Positions 17,725-27,653 are shown, counted from the stretch's first letter. The stretch is 64,000 nucleotides of DNA from Grimontia hollisae CIP 101886 (GCF_000176515.1 NZ_ADAQ01000011.1:186001-250000); one strand, 5' to 3'. Notes: generated by a model from the letters alone, not told the origin. Translations and numbers: made by a program.

Positions 17725-20628
17725 TTAAAGAGAAGCCTGTTTGGCAATATCGCTTCCCAGTCCTTCAAGTGCTGTAAGTAGTTGCTCAAAATCTGTCAGA
17801 GACAGGCAGGGGTTGAGCAGTGTCAGTTTCAGTGCAACCTTGCCATCGACAATGGTTTCGCCGACAACAGCACGGCCTTGCACCAGCGCATCCAAACGGA
17901 TTTGCTTATTAAGCGAGTCCAGATCCAGCGTGGTATCAGCGCCGGTGTAACGGAACAACACGGTGGACAGGCAAGGCACCGCCAGCAATTCAAAATCAGG
18001 ACGATGATTGATCATATCTGCCACTTGCTGTGTCTGATTCAACAGGTGGTCAACCATCGCACCCAATGCCTGCGGGCCAACATTTTGCAGTGTCATCCAT
18101 ACTTTCAGTGCATCGAAACGGCGCGTCGTGGCGATGGATTTGTCCACCAGGTTTGGCAACACATCCTCTTCGCGGTTGAGGTAGTCGGCATGATGACGGA
18201 TATAGTCGAAGTGCGTTTTATGTTTCAACAACAAAGCACCGCAGCTGATAGGCTGGAAGAACATTTTGTGGAAATCGACCGTCACCGAATCTGCACGCTC
18301 AATTCCTTCCAGCCGGGCATGGTGGCGGCTGAGTGCCAATGCCCCGCCATACGCGGCATCGACGTGCATCCATAGCCCATGTTTTTCGGCCAGATTGGCA
18401 ACATCATCCAGATCATCTATCGAGCCATTGTCTGTGGTGCCCGCTGTGCCGGCAATCACAAACGGGAGCAAGCCTTCTGCTTTCAATGATGCTATCGCTT
18501 CTTCCGCAGATTCAGTGCTGATGGTGCCATCGCTGTAGGTGTCGACACACACCACCGCATTTTCGCCAAGCCCTAATAAGGAAGCCGATTTTTGCATGGT
18601 GAAATGGGCGTTTTTAGAACAGATCACACGAAGCTTGTCGGCATACTGCGGCAAACCGTCTTTCTGTACGTCGTGTCCGCTGGTTTGGCGGATGATGTGG
18701 TCGCGGGCCATCAGAAGGCCCATCAGGTTACTCTGTGTGCCACCACTGGTGAAAACACCGTCTGCGTTGTCGTCAAAGCCAAAACGCCTGCAAAGCCAGT
18801 CTGTCACTTCCTGTTCTACAAACGTCGCAGCACTTGCCTGATCCCAGGAATCCATTGACTGGTTCAATGCCGTGATAAAGGCTTCTGCAGCAACGGCGGG
18901 CAACATGGGAGGCGTATGCAGGTGTGCAATACAGTGCGGGTGCTGGACAATGATTGAGTTTTTACCAATCAGCGCCGTTGTTTCATCGATCACCTCGCTC
19001 AGTGGCTGTGGGTTCTCACCCAACTGAGCGTGACGAATTTGCGATTGCAACACCATGGGCTCCAGACCGCTATAAGGCGAATCTGTGCTCTCAAACAGTT
19101 TCTTCAACGCCTGTGTGCTCTGGTTCATTGCAGATTCAAAACCATCAGCACCATGCTTGCCAACGTGAATGAAGTGATTGCGCCAGCTTTGCTGGATGCT
19201 ATCCATTGGCTGAGAAACTTGTTTGGGCTCAACCAGAGATTCAATGGCGTCTTTCAGTGCTTTCAGCGCAAAATCGATTTGTTCGAAGGTAATAATGATG
19301 GGCGGCAGAAAACGAAGCACCGAGCCATCACGTCCGCCTTTCTCGATGATCAAACCGCGTTCAAGCGCTGCACGCTGTATAGCTACCGTCAGCTCAGGGG
19401 CAGATTGCGGCTCACCAAATTTGTTCTTGATGCCCTTGGGATCGCAAATTTCTATGCCCAGCATCAGGCCTTTTCCGCGCACTTCCGCAATACAGGTGGT
19501 GTTATCTGCAATTTTCTCCAAGCCCCGGCGCAGGTAATCCCCGGTGATTTTGGCTTGCTGGGCAAGGTTGTCGCGACGGATGATTTCCATGGCTTTTGCC
19601 CCAGAAACCATCGCAAGCTGATTGCCACGGAATGTACCTGTGTGCTCGCCCGGTAGCCAGGTATCAATAGACTTATCAAACACCAGCAGTGACATCGGCA
19701 GACCGCCGCCAACCGCTTTGGAAAGGCATAGAATATCTGGCGTGATACCCGCATCTTCAAACGCGAAATGGGATCCGGTTTTACCGATACCGCACTGGAT
19801 TTCATCAAAAATCAGCAAAATGCCGTTTTCTTCGGTAATGCGGCGAAGCTCCTTGAGCCAAAACGCCGGTGCGGGAATCACACCGCCCTCACCCTGCACT
19901 GGTTCAACGATAATGGCAGCAGGTTTCTGCACACCACTTTCATCATCGGCCAGCATACGTTCGATGTAGCGAAGTCCCTGACGCACGCCCTGCTCACCAT
20001 GAAGGCCGTATGGGCAGCGCAGATCGTAAGGGAAAGGCAGGAAGTGAACATCTGCCATCAAACCCTGCCGGCGTGCTTTGGTGCCCAAGTTCCCCATCAA
20101 CGCCATGGTGCCATTGGTCATGCCGTGATACGCACCATGGAAAGCGGCAATGGTGTTGCGTCCCGTGGTTTGCTTGGCGAGTTTAATCGCCGCTTCAACC
20201 GCATCAGCGCCCGACGGGCCACAAAACTGGACTTTGGCATTTTCTGCAAAATCTTGCGGTAGAAACGCCATCAACTCACGGATAAAGGCATCTTTGGCAG
20301 GTGTGGTGATATCCAGGGTTTGGTAAGGAATACCGGCATGAAGCTGTTCAACCAATGCCTGGTTGATTTCAGGGTGGTTGTACCCCAGCGCCAGGGTACC
20401 TGCACCTGCCAGACAATCCAGATATACCTGGCCTCGACTGTCTTCAACCAAAGCACCATAGGCTTTTGCGATAGCAACCGGCAACCGGCGGGGATAGGAG
20501 CGGACCTCGGATTCGTAATGCTCCTGACTGAGCAGCAACTCATCAGGCGTCAGATCATGAAGGCCTTGCATCACAGGGATTGGGCTGGCTTTCAGCACAT
20601 CCTGTGTTTCAGTGGGAAAGTTAATCAT
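17725..20628 (-). CDS. diaminobutyrate aminotransferase/decarboxylase fusion
   Basis: This 967-residue two-domain PLP protein supplies 1,3-diaminopropane. Residues about 1-450 are a class-III aminotransferase that makes L-2,4-diaminobutyrate; the PLP lysine is in CLSKAVGGGLPMS and FDEIQCGIGKTG precedes it. Residues about 490-967 are a group-II decarboxylase (PLP lysine in TVDFHKMFFQP) that decarboxylates it. This fusion is characteristic of Vibrio norspermidine synthesis. The start chosen is the ATG at 20628 (INFPTETQ), with GGAAGA upstream; the frame is open ten codons further. Confidence 0.93.
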   Translation of the reverse strand: MINFPTETQDVLKASPIPVMQGLHDLTPDELLLSQEHYESEVRSYPRRLPVAIAKAYGALVEDSRGQVYLDCLAGAGTLALGYNHPEINQALVEQLHAGIPYQTLDITTPAKDAFIRELMAFLPQDFAENAKVQFCGPSGADAVEAAIKLAKQTTGRNTIAAFHGAYHGMTNGTMALMGNLGTKARRQGLMADVHFLPFPYDLRCPYGLHGEQGVRQGLRYIERMLADDESGVQKPAAIIVEPVQGEGGVIPAPAFWLKELRRITEENGILLIFDEIQCGIGKTGSHFAFEDAGITPDILCLSKAVGGGLPMSLLVFDKSIDTWLPGEHTGTFRGNQLAMVSGAKAMEIIRRDNLAQQAKITGDYLRRGLEKIADNTTCIAEVRGKGLMLGIEICDPKGIKNKFGEPQSAPELTVAIQRAALERGLIIEKGGRDGSVLRFLPPIIITFEQIDFALKALKDAIESLVEPKQVSQPMDSIQQSWRNHFIHVGKHGADGFESAMNQSTQALKKLFESTDSPYSGLEPMVLQSQIRHAQLGENPQPLSEVIDETTALIGKNSIIVQHPHCIAHLHTPPMLPAVAAEAFITALNQSMDSWDQASAATFVEQEVTDWLCRRFGFDDNADGVFTSGGTQSNLMGLLMARDHIIRQTSGHDVQKDGLPQYADKLRVICSKNAHFTMQKSASLLGLGENAVVCVDTYSDGTISTESAEEAIASLKAEGLLPFVIAGTAGTTDNGSIDDLDDVANLAEKHGLWMHVDAAYGGALALSRHHARLEGIERADSVTVDFHKMFFQPISCGALLLKHKTHFDYIRHHADYLNREEDVLPNLVDKSIATTRRFDALKVWMTLQNVGPQALGAMVDHLLNQTQQVADMINHRPDFELLAVPCLSTVLFRYTGADTTLDLDSLNKQIRLDALVQGRAVVGETIVDGKVALKLTLLNPCLSLTDFEQLLTALEGLGSDIAKQASL

Positions 20629-21330
20629 TGCGTTTGATCTTCCATGTTTACCCACCATTCACTGCAAATTTGTGTGTAGTGTCCCCTGCAACAATACGAT
20701 GCAAAATGGGCTCACTCGGCAGTTGAACGGCGTAGCACACCCCCGACGATGTCGGGAATTACCCGTCAAATCGCGTCATGCGATGTTGGCGGAAACCTGA
20801 GTGTGTTTGAGCACGCAAAACAAAGACGGCAAAGCATCACGATCATGTCGTAGGAGTATCGCTCTAAACGTATGGTATGCGTCTCTTTTGGCCGGAAGGA
20901 TCAAGGCTCAGTAATAATACTGCTATTCGGTAAGACGAAGCTGAAGTGGTGGTAATATTTAATCACTGTTGGGTTCCTCAATATGCCCCGGCTTAGCTTG
21001 AGCCAGACAGCGCTATTAATGCCCTTCTATCAGAGAACCATTCCCTGATACCTACGGTGCGGCGACAACTTCTTCAACATTGCGCCGCGTGTGTCCCGAA
21101 AACTCTTTGTTCGAGATTGTCGCGCAAGGTAACATAGCCGCTTTTTTGAACTCAAGTATTTTTTTCAAATTAGCAAAGATTCGATAACCCCTATAACATT
21201 TATCACCCACACCACTCACCTGCTCTCGGCTAAGCTCTCCTTCTACAACCCAACCGACACGGGGACGATAGCTTGCCTTAGTTGTCACACGATAGCCGTC
21301 TTTGAGTCTCACGCGCGCACTGGCACCATT
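20629..21330. other. leader region of the norspermidine operon and unassigned flank
   Basis: This 700-bp stretch has no convincing gene. On the minus strand, 100-140 bases before the operon start, there is a small GC hairpin (CCCGACATCGTCGGG) and a second around GCATGACGCG, which could form part of a structured leader. A minus-strand frame from about 21330 to 21052 reads as plausible protein (for instance GYRVTTKASYRPRVGWVVEG) but matches nothing I know, and it overlaps the resolvase remnant. Confidence 0.35.
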
Positions 21331-21336
21331 CCAAGG

Positions 21337-21609
21337 TATGACGCTGGCGATGCCATTAACAACATGCTGATAGAGCTGATGGCCGCCATGGCCAGAAAAG
21401 ACTACGAAACAAGAAGAGAACGTCAGCGCCAGGGCATCGAAACCGCCAAGGCCGCTGGCAAATACAAAGGCAAACAGCCTGACATCGAACGGCACCAGAA
21501 AGTGAAAAGCTACAGAGAGAAAGGGCTCAGCCTGAGAGAGATTGCGGAGGCGACCGGCTACAGCCGATCGCAGGTGTGTAGGATTTTGGCGCTAAATCCC
21601 AAGCCTTAG
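21337..21609 (+). pseudogene. serine resolvase, C-terminal remnant
   Basis: About 90 residues match the end of Tn3/Pin-type serine recombinases. AINNMLIELMAAMARKDYE is the long E-helix start, followed by RRERQRQGIETAKAAGKYKG and a C-terminal helix-turn-helix (SLREIAEATGYSRSQVCRIL). The catalytic N-terminal domain with the active serine is missing upstream. It is a scar of a transposon or plasmid and marks the left edge of the accessory region. Confidence 0.8.
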
Positions 21610-21619
21610 AGGTATGGGG

Positions 21620-21964
21620 TTACTTGTAAATCAGACAGTAGTTGACCAGCTGCGCTTCAACATTCTGTTTCTGGCTCAGCAAAATAAGCCCTGTCACCAC
21701 GATGGTGTCATCACGCTCATCGACGTCATACAGCAGCCTCATGCCGTCGATATTGGCTTCGCGCACGTCGGTGATCCCAAGCGCCAGCAAAGACGGGGAA
21801 CGCACATAAATATACGGATCGACACTCACCGTCTCTTCAAACCGATCCAGAACGGATTCAATTTTTTCAATCGCCTGGCGTTCGGAGGTGTACTCAGCAA
21901 AATGACCGATAGCCAGATCGGCCGTTTGTTCAAAAGCAACAGTGTACTCAATGGCAACCGCCAT
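21620..21964 (-). CDS. RelE/ParE-superfamily toxin
   Basis: A 114-residue small protein with the ParE-like pattern: an N-terminal helix (AFEQTADLAIGHFAEYTSE) and a beta-sheet ending RLLYDVDERDDTIVVTGLILLSQ. Family toxins cleave mRNA on the ribosome or poison gyrase; which of these applies cannot be told. It starts 11 bases after the antitoxin stop codon, so the two are one transcript. It stands next to a resolvase scar. Confidence 0.75.
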   Translation of the reverse strand: MAVAIEYTVAFEQTADLAIGHFAEYTSERQAIEKIESVLDRFEETVSVDPYIYVRSPSLLALGITDVREANIDGMRLLYDVDERDDTIVVTGLILLSQKQNVEAQLVNYCLIYK

Positions 21965-21975
21965 GCTTTTCCCCT

Positions 21976-22224
21976 TTAGCGATCTTGTTTACGCTTCGCT
22001 AACCGTTCTCTAAAGGAAGAAGAGGAAGAGACCCGACCGTCCTTTTTGTCATTTTTCCCAAAGCTGACCAGCTTTAACAGTGCAATCGCCTCGTCACGTT
22101 TTTTACGCGCTTCATACGACTCAATGACATAAGCCGGTACGCCATTTTGTGTAATGATCATCGGCTCATCCAACGGGAGATTGGCGGCATTTTTCTTCAG
22201 ATAACTGATGGTTTCAACTGTCAT
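21976..22224 (-). CDS. Phd/YefM-family antitoxin
   Basis: An 82-residue protein with the Phd/YefM N-terminal DNA-binding fold: TVETISYLKKNAANLP, then EPMIITQNGVPAYVIESYE. A basic, disordered, serine-rich tail (SSSSSFRERLAKRK) should wrap the toxin. The ATG at 22224 has GGAG and AAGG upstream. The frame opens ten codons earlier without a ribosome site. It is probably autoregulated as a toxin-antitoxin complex. Confidence 0.8.
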   Translation of the reverse strand: MTVETISYLKKNAANLPLDEPMIITQNGVPAYVIESYEARKKRDEAIALLKLVSFGKNDKKDGRVSSSSSFRERLAKRKQDR

Positions 22225-22684
22225 TACCTTAGCTCCTACCCTGATCCTGCTCACTGAACTTTCCAGCGTACACTGGGCGCTCGCGTCAAACTCTCATCGG
22301 CTCTGATACGAGACAACACCGTCAACACGGACTTCACACGACATTCAATATCAATACGTTCGGTATATGTGAATTCCAAAGGTTTACCGAGTAAGCCTAG
22401 CTGATAACACCATAAGGTTCAAATTCAGTCTGAATATAGACTTTTCTAATGCGGGACTATCGCAGGACAAAAGCACGGGCATCGTACATTGCCAAATCAA
22501 CATGGTGAAAATTTTGTGCTCAATAAGTAACTTGACTAATAACTTCACCAAAAGTCACAAATTACCCCCGCTCGATGTAACAAATATTCTCAATAATACA
22601 TGAAATCACAGCCATTTTTTATTGAGCACCACCTCTCTACTTTGTAAAAAATAAATCCTTTTTATGTAGATAGTCGGAGTTTCT
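22225..22684. other. 460-bp intergenic region
   Basis: AT-rich sequence between the divergent antitoxin and the barrel gene. It must hold both promoters. I see no gene, no RNA and no clear repeat in it. Confidence 0.4.
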
Positions 22685-23239
22685 ATGCTTTACAAATATG
22701 CTTCAGTGTGTCTGCTCGCAACACTCTCAATGACCGCGAATGCCCAGACAAAGCATATCATTGGTGCAGATTTTGGTTATGGTGGTAGCAATTATGACGT
22801 CGCACACAATAAAGAAGACGGCGATGTTTTCATAGGAGATATTTATTATCGATACATGGTAGATACCAATTGGGGTATTGAGGCAGGCTATAAAGGCGGT
22901 TTTGATGGCTTCGCTTCTATGCTGACCAGCCCTATTACAGAAGTCACAGATGCCGGTTTCGGTGGCCCAAGAATTTCTGGCTATGCAAGCTACCCACTGG
23001 GAGCAGGCTTTGAGCTTTATGGTAAAGGAGGTCTTACCTATTACACGCTGAGCTACACGGTAAAAGACAGAAACACTGGCCATAAACAGGATTATGACGA
23101 CTCAAGCCTTGGTGGTGAAGTCGCCGGGGGGATCGCTTGGGGGTTCGAACACTTTGGTTTGAACTTAGAATATAATTATGCAAAAAATAGCGATTTTAGT
23201 GCTGGCGGCGTCGTCTTTGGCGCACATGTGAAATTTTAA
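22685..23239 (+). CDS. outer-membrane beta-barrel protein
   Basis: A 184-residue exported protein. The signal peptide ends at about residue 20 (TANAQ). The mature part alternates polar and aromatic residues as in eight-stranded barrels (ADFGYGGSNYD, GIEAGYKGGFDG, ELYGKGGLTYYTLSYTV, GLNLEYNYAKNSDF) and closes with a terminal phenylalanine (HVKF), the BAM recognition signal. It resembles OmpX/Ail-like or porin-family small barrels, and its role is unknown. It sits among mobile-element scars and may be acquired. Confidence 0.75.
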   Translation: MLYKYASVCLLATLSMTANAQTKHIIGADFGYGGSNYDVAHNKEDGDVFIGDIYYRYMVDTNWGIEAGYKGGFDGFASMLTSPITEVTDAGFGGPRISGYASYPLGAGFELYGKGGLTYYTLSYTVKDRNTGHKQDYDDSSLGGEVAGGIAWGFEHFGLNLEYNYAKNSDFSAGGVVFGAHVKF

Positions 23240-23264
23240 CCTCACATTTTTCACCTAAATCAAC

Positions 23265-23298
23265 GCTTCTCGTTCCACAATCCTGCGGAACGAGAAGC
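23265..23298. terminator. strong hairpin after the barrel gene
   Basis: A perfect 12-base stem (GCTTCTCGTTCC/GGAACGAGAAGC) with a ten-base loop lies 25 bases past the stop codon. It is followed by seven A rather than a T run, so it is a stable 3' structure but not a textbook intrinsic terminator on the plus strand. Confidence 0.5.
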
Positions 23299-23324
23299 AA
23301 AAAAAGGCTTTATTTCTTCACCAT

Positions 23325-23453
23325 TTAGACAGGACGTCCGCATGATGTCGGATCGCTTCGGACAGCGGTACGGCTTTGTCTCAGACCAACACCATAGACC
23401 CGGCTTTTTAAATCACGGAAGGTGTCCGCTATCTGCATCCTTTTCCGGTACAG
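23325..23453 (-). pseudogene. IS4-family (IS10-like) transposase fragment
   Basis: Forty-two residues read LYRKRMQIADTFRDLKSRVYG and on to GLRQSRT, the YREK-type region with the catalytic glutamate position of IS4 transposases. The element at 34.9-36.0 kb has the equivalent LYAKRMQIEEAFRDLKSTAYG. Here the usual EE is AD, and stops lie on both sides, so this is a dead scrap left by an older insertion. Confidence 0.75.
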
Positions 23454-23524
23454 TTAACCAAGTGGACGGGTTTAAAGCCTGAAGCCGGTAAGGTCGTTAC
23501 TCATACCCAGTGTCCATTTCCCCT

Positions 23525-23908
23525 TTAATTACCGCGATATGTAGAGTATGCATATGGACTCAATAAAAGAGGAATATGGTAGTGTTCATTTTTATTTTTT
23601 ATTTTGAAATCAACAGGTATTTGTTCATAAAAAGCGTCTACATTTTTTGAACTAAAAAACTGCTTAACATCAAAGACAACTCTATAATTTAACGACTCAC
23701 CAAAATCAAATTTTTTAACTCTACCATTTTCATCCGTTGTTTGCTTATCAATAAGTTTCCAGTTATCACCCACATTTTCATATAATGAAACTTCAATATT
23801 TCGTCCGGGCATACCTTTATTGGTATCTAATACATGAACACTGATGTCTGCTAATGCGGATGTAGAGACGACGGTCGTCAAGGTTAATAATGCAGCTGTT
23901 AGTTTCAT
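23525..23908 (-). CDS. transthyretin-like / 5-hydroxyisourate hydrolase-family periplasmic protein
   Basis: A 127-residue protein with a signal peptide (about residues 1-20, ending SALA). The mature start, ISVHVLDTNKGMPGRNIEVSLYE, and the C-terminal YAYSTYRGN are the two family signatures, the latter in place of the usual YRGS. Members hydrolyse 5-hydroxyisourate in purine breakdown. No other uric-acid genes are near, so the role is uncertain. The gene is AT-rich compared with the core genes. Confidence 0.8.
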   Translation of the reverse strand: MKLTAALLTLTTVVSTSALADISVHVLDTNKGMPGRNIEVSLYENVGDNWKLIDKQTTDENGRVKKFDFGESLNYRVVFDVKQFFSSKNVDAFYEQIPVDFKIKNKNEHYHIPLLLSPYAYSTYRGN

Positions 23909-24355
23909 AAGCCATTCTCCTTCTTCAACATTGTGTCATTTGATGACCCCAATAATGACCTGGAGCAGAGTAGGAAAATTTCATTTCATAAATCATCAAC
24001 GTGACACTTGTCATATTAACAAGACTCAAATACCTTAACCAGATGAGTGGGTTGTACAAAAAACAGACATTACACATCGGTGAGTCAAAAGCGTTAGTGT
24101 TGATAACCCTCGAAGGCCATGATTGTTCACGCGCCTTCTGTGTGTATCGGATAGGTGATTTGTTTTATGGGCATTCCCAACGTCCATCTGAGATCAATGT
24201 TCCTTAATACATTCAATCTCAGGGTAACCCAGACAAGATCTTTGAAGAAAGGTTTATAAGGTGAGAGTATAATAATATGTGTGTCATTTTTTATCTGAAA
24301 CAGACTGAACATACATTACAAGCCATGCTCTCACCTTATTATTATATAAATTCAG
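23909..24355. other. 447-bp intergenic region with a long inverted repeat
   Basis: No gene is seen. A 12-base inverted repeat (ATAAGGTGAGAG at 24256-24267 and its complement at 24329-24340) encloses about 60 bases just past the end of the orphan gene on the minus strand. It could be a terminator-like structure or the ends of a small element. Confidence 0.45.
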
Positions 24356-25504
24356 TTAAATGTTTCTGGCTATTGCCATTTTCTCATCACGCAATATTTG
24401 AAACCAATATTTTAATGTTTGCATGATCATTTTCACATTGTCACCAGTCCTGTTTATTGATGACATTTCCTCATCGGTTAATATACGGGACGGAAATTTC
24501 TCAAAAAACTCGGACAGCTTTTCAATTGGTATACCGCCCTCATGGCCCTGATTATAATCCAGCTGCCCACTTGTATCGTATGTCCAGCCGATTTTTTCAT
24601 TTACTAACCAATCCGATAAGGATTTCTTTCCTTCGCCAGTGATACCGAGAATTTCTTTGATGGTCTTTATGTCTCCAGCAATAAATTCCCCCCATTTTTC
24701 TGAAGAGACTTTCCCTGTGGCTGCGCCCTGCCCCAATAAAAACAGCTTCAGGGCCGGTGAAACGTGAGTAGAGGTTGATTCAGTGTGGCTGATAGAATCT
24801 TTTACATCATAATTTTTGGCCAGATTTTTTAACTCTGTTTTATTTCCTTCAGATTTAAAATACTGCATAATTTTGTAAGACAGGGAGTTTTCAGGAACCT
24901 TACCCTCTAATTTCGGCAATACCGTATCCAAAAACCAATTTATTATTTTTTCTGGCGTGTCGGCGTCCTTACCTGCATAATTATTGTGCATACCTGAGCC
25001 AAAGTTCTCGGTTATATAACCAAAATACTTATTTGCATCAATGCCACCTGCATTCAAGTCTCCGAGATTTAACCCCCACTTCTCTTTATTTAGAAGGATA
25101 TCAAAGACCATGATCTGCATAAGATCTTCACTCTTTTTAGTGTTACTTTCATCTTTTAATATAGACTCAAGCATCATCTCAAGAATGGGGGAAATAACAT
25201 TTTTTCCACCGTCAGTCCAGGCCTTATAGAACTCTAACTTTTGTGATGAGTCAATAATTGCATCTTGCAGCGAATTTGATATTTCTTGCTCCTTATTGAG
25301 TTCGGCAGCGTCTTCTACAGCTTGCCTTATTTCCTTCTTCTTTATCTCAACAAATGAATACAAATCATTTAACACATAAGGCGGTGTCAGCACCTCCGCT
25401 TCATCACTGTATTGCAGGGTAACTTTTCTATCTTTGTGGTTTCCTTCAATCGCTGCATCAGCGTCAGTGACATAATTTATGGGCGATGTGTTTACATTAA
25501 TCAT
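24356..25504 (-). CDS. orphan 382-residue protein, possibly secreted or effector-like
   Basis: I do not recognise this protein with confidence. It has no signal peptide and no membrane segment. It is hydrophilic, helix-rich and acidic. A heptad-like stretch covers residues 50-90 (VEIKKKEIRQAVEDAAEL), the middle is rich in Asn, Gly and Asp, and the C-terminus ends MIMQTLKYWFQILRDEKMAI. That C-terminal helix and the overall layout faintly recall IpaD/SipD-type needle-tip proteins; this is only an impression. AAGGGA precedes the ATG. The AT-rich composition and flanking IS scraps point to acquisition. Confidence 0.6.
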   Translation of the reverse strand: MINVNTSPINYVTDADAAIEGNHKDRKVTLQYSDEAEVLTPPYVLNDLYSFVEIKKKEIRQAVEDAAELNKEQEISNSLQDAIIDSSQKLEFYKAWTDGGKNVISPILEMMLESILKDESNTKKSEDLMQIMVFDILLNKEKWGLNLGDLNAGGIDANKYFGYITENFGSGMHNNYAGKDADTPEKIINWFLDTVLPKLEGKVPENSLSYKIMQYFKSEGNKTELKNLAKNYDVKDSISHTESTSTHVSPALKLFLLGQGAATGKVSSEKWGEFIAGDIKTIKEILGITGEGKKSLSDWLVNEKIGWTYDTSGQLDYNQGHEGGIPIEKLSEFFEKFPSRILTDEEMSSINRTGDNVKMIMQTLKYWFQILRDEKMAIARNI

Positions 25505-25895
25505 TTAATATTCCCTTAACAAATGTTGCGATATTGCAGTGGAGAATTATTTAATATCATGCAGATACATACCCTGCCAGTAAAATGTTATTGATTTTTG
25601 TCAGGGTATTGTAAAATTTTTTAATTAACTGAAATTTAAATGAAAAATTAATTTGAAATGCGGAGCAGTTGAGATAAGGCTGCGTCCGCCTCTCTTACTT
25701 TGAGTCGGTTAAATCCGATGTACTTTAACCAAGCGGGAAGCGTTGCGTAAAAATCAAACAAGCGTGAAGCCACCGCGACCAACCCGCGCTGCCGCACGGC
25801 CTTTGTGCTTTTTCAAAGGCGGTGCGTCGCCCATAGCGTTGCGAAGCATCGCGCCCCAAGCCTGGGGAAGGGGTTGAAAAACAAACAGGGCCAGA
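25505..25895. other. 390-bp region upstream of the orphan gene
   Basis: The first 170 bases are very AT-rich and should carry the promoter of the orphan gene. From about 25680 the composition shifts to GC-rich sequence belonging to the DNA that received the group II intron. Minus-strand frames here look like chance reading frames. Confidence 0.35.
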
Positions 25896-26111
25896 ATGAC
25901 GAACGATGACAAGACCGCGCCTGTGGCCATGACGGTGCCACACCAAATGCGCGTAGCGGATTGTTGTTGGGGTGGCGTAGACCGTGATGGTCAGAGGGTG
26001 GCGGTTTGGCTGAGTGAGGAAGACTGGCGGCATTATCAGTGTATCTATGCGTCTTTACCAACTCGTTTCTGTCGGGTGGACGACACTTGTTGCCAAGTGC
26101 CGTCTCCCTAA

Positions 26112-26145
26112 GAACCGTACGTGCAACTTTCACTGCATACGGCTC
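26112..26145 (-). ncRNA. group II intron domain V
   Basis: The 34-nt hairpin runs GAGCCGTATG ... ACGTACGGTTC, with the AGC catalytic triad near the 5' strand and a GAAA-type loop, the length and shape expected of domain V. It lies 36 bases past the reverse-transcriptase stop codon. Confidence 0.85.
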
Positions 26146-26181
26146 AAGCCTCCACAAAGGCATCGTTTGATACCCAGCAAC

Positions 26182-27653
26182 TTATAACGCAGCCAGAGCA
26201 GGATCGTTCCAAGTGTTGCGAACTAGCCTTTTGGACTTTCTCTTTGCCAAGTATTCTTGGTATTGAGGGTCAAAAGGTGTTGCTGCACTTCGGATTTTCA
26301 CATGTCTTTCGATAGGCACTTGGGCTATTTGGAAGAGATTGAACTGGCAATCCATACCTGAGATCTTCTGCCAACCGTGAAATTGCCACTGGCCTTTCCG
26401 ATTGATGAAGTATTTAAGCGCGATCCACGTTTTAGACTTTGTTGGATGACGCCTTTTTGCCCAGTGACATAGCGCATGGAATAGTTTACAGCCTACATAT
26501 CCGAACACCTGTTTCGCGACGCAGTGTCGATAGTAATTCGACCACCCCCTGAGCTTCGGATTTATCAGTTTGATAAGATCATTCACAGGTAGGGTTACAT
26601 GCGTTTTGATGAGTTCGCGCAGATTACTTAAGAACAACAGCGTATTGGATTTACTCGGTTTAATGAGCAGTTTTCCTTTGTACTTCCGATGGTTAAAGCC
26701 CAAGAAGTCAAAGCCATCGTTGATATGAGTGATGTGCGTTTTCTCTTCGGATAGTGCTAAGCCCCTTACCGCCAAGAAGTCAGCAATCAATGGTTTTATA
26801 TCGTTCTCCAGCACTTCCTTTGAAGCACAAGTGACGACAAAGTCGTCGGCGTACCCAATAAAGTTGGCTCTCGCTCCCCTTTTAAGGGCAGTGGATTTGA
26901 TGAGCTGCTCAAGACCTGAGAGCGTCATTAACATCAGGGTGGGAGAGATGATCCCGCCTTGCGGTGTGCCCTCGTCGGTGCGATAAAACAGCCCTTTATC
27001 CATAAAGCCAGACTTTAGCCATTGCTCCAACATCCGCTTGTCTACGGCGATGTTATCAAGAAGCCACTGATGACCGATTTTGTCAAAACAGGCTTTGATA
27101 TCGCCTTCGAGCACCCATTGGGCTGATTTCTTTAGCGCCAGACACTTGAAGCACTGATCGACAGCGTCAGTCGTGCTGCGGTTTGGTCTAAATCCATAGC
27201 TGTTGGGGTCGGCAAGTGTTTCTGATACGGGCTCCAGTGCAAGTAGGTGGAGTGCTTGTGCGCTCTGTCTATCATGCACGGAATACCCAGCGGTCGAAGC
27301 TTACCGTTCTTTTTGGGGATGTAGATACGCTTGAGTGGCTTGGCTATGTATGCCTTTCTGCTCAACTGATTGATGGCTTTCATACGGCGAGCATCTGTGT
27401 TCCAGATGATGCCGTCTATTCCAGGCGTTTTGCTGCCTTTGTTTTTCGACACTCGTTTCACAGCAAGGAGTTTTGCTGAACGAGAGTGGGTTAGTAACCA
27501 TTGCAGGGCTTTCGCCTTGCCGTGCTTACCTTCCCTTGTTGCCTTTGCGATACGCATCTGAAGCTTTAACACATGCGCCTCAACGTATTTCCAGTCGATT
27601 GACTGCCATTGAGTACTGTCAGGAGAGGCACTAATCTCTTTTGAAATCATCAT
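26182..27653 (-). pseudogene. group II intron reverse transcriptase/maturase (LtrA-like), frameshifted
   Basis: The protein would be about 490 residues. The first frame runs from the ATG at 27653 (AAGGAG upstream) through NKGSKTPGIDGI and PKKNGKLRPLGIPCMIDRA. Near 27257 one base is missing, and the second frame continues QALHLLALEPVSETLAD with all later motifs: NSYGFRPNRST, EGDIKACFDKI, GTPQGGIISP and the catalytic YADD. Domain X follows (NPKLRGWSNYYRHC). No HNH endonuclease domain is visible at the C-terminus. The single-base deletion should abolish activity unless frameshifting occurs. Confidence 0.88.

Noticed and set aside
20740-20790. possible riboswitch before the norspermidine operon
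   Set aside because: Two small hairpins are present but no known riboswitch signature could be matched by eye, so no claim is made beyond a structured leader.
21052-21495. 147-codon minus-strand ORF over the resolvase remnant
   Set aside because: Its N-terminal half is antisense to the recognisable resolvase tail. The C-terminal part reads as plausible protein but matches nothing I know, so it is mentioned only in the region note.
25725-26163. overlapping minus-strand ORFs of about 100-116 codons at the intron 3' flank
   Set aside because: They run through domain V/VI of the intron or GC-rich flank in several frames with low-complexity composition, so chance open frames are more likely.
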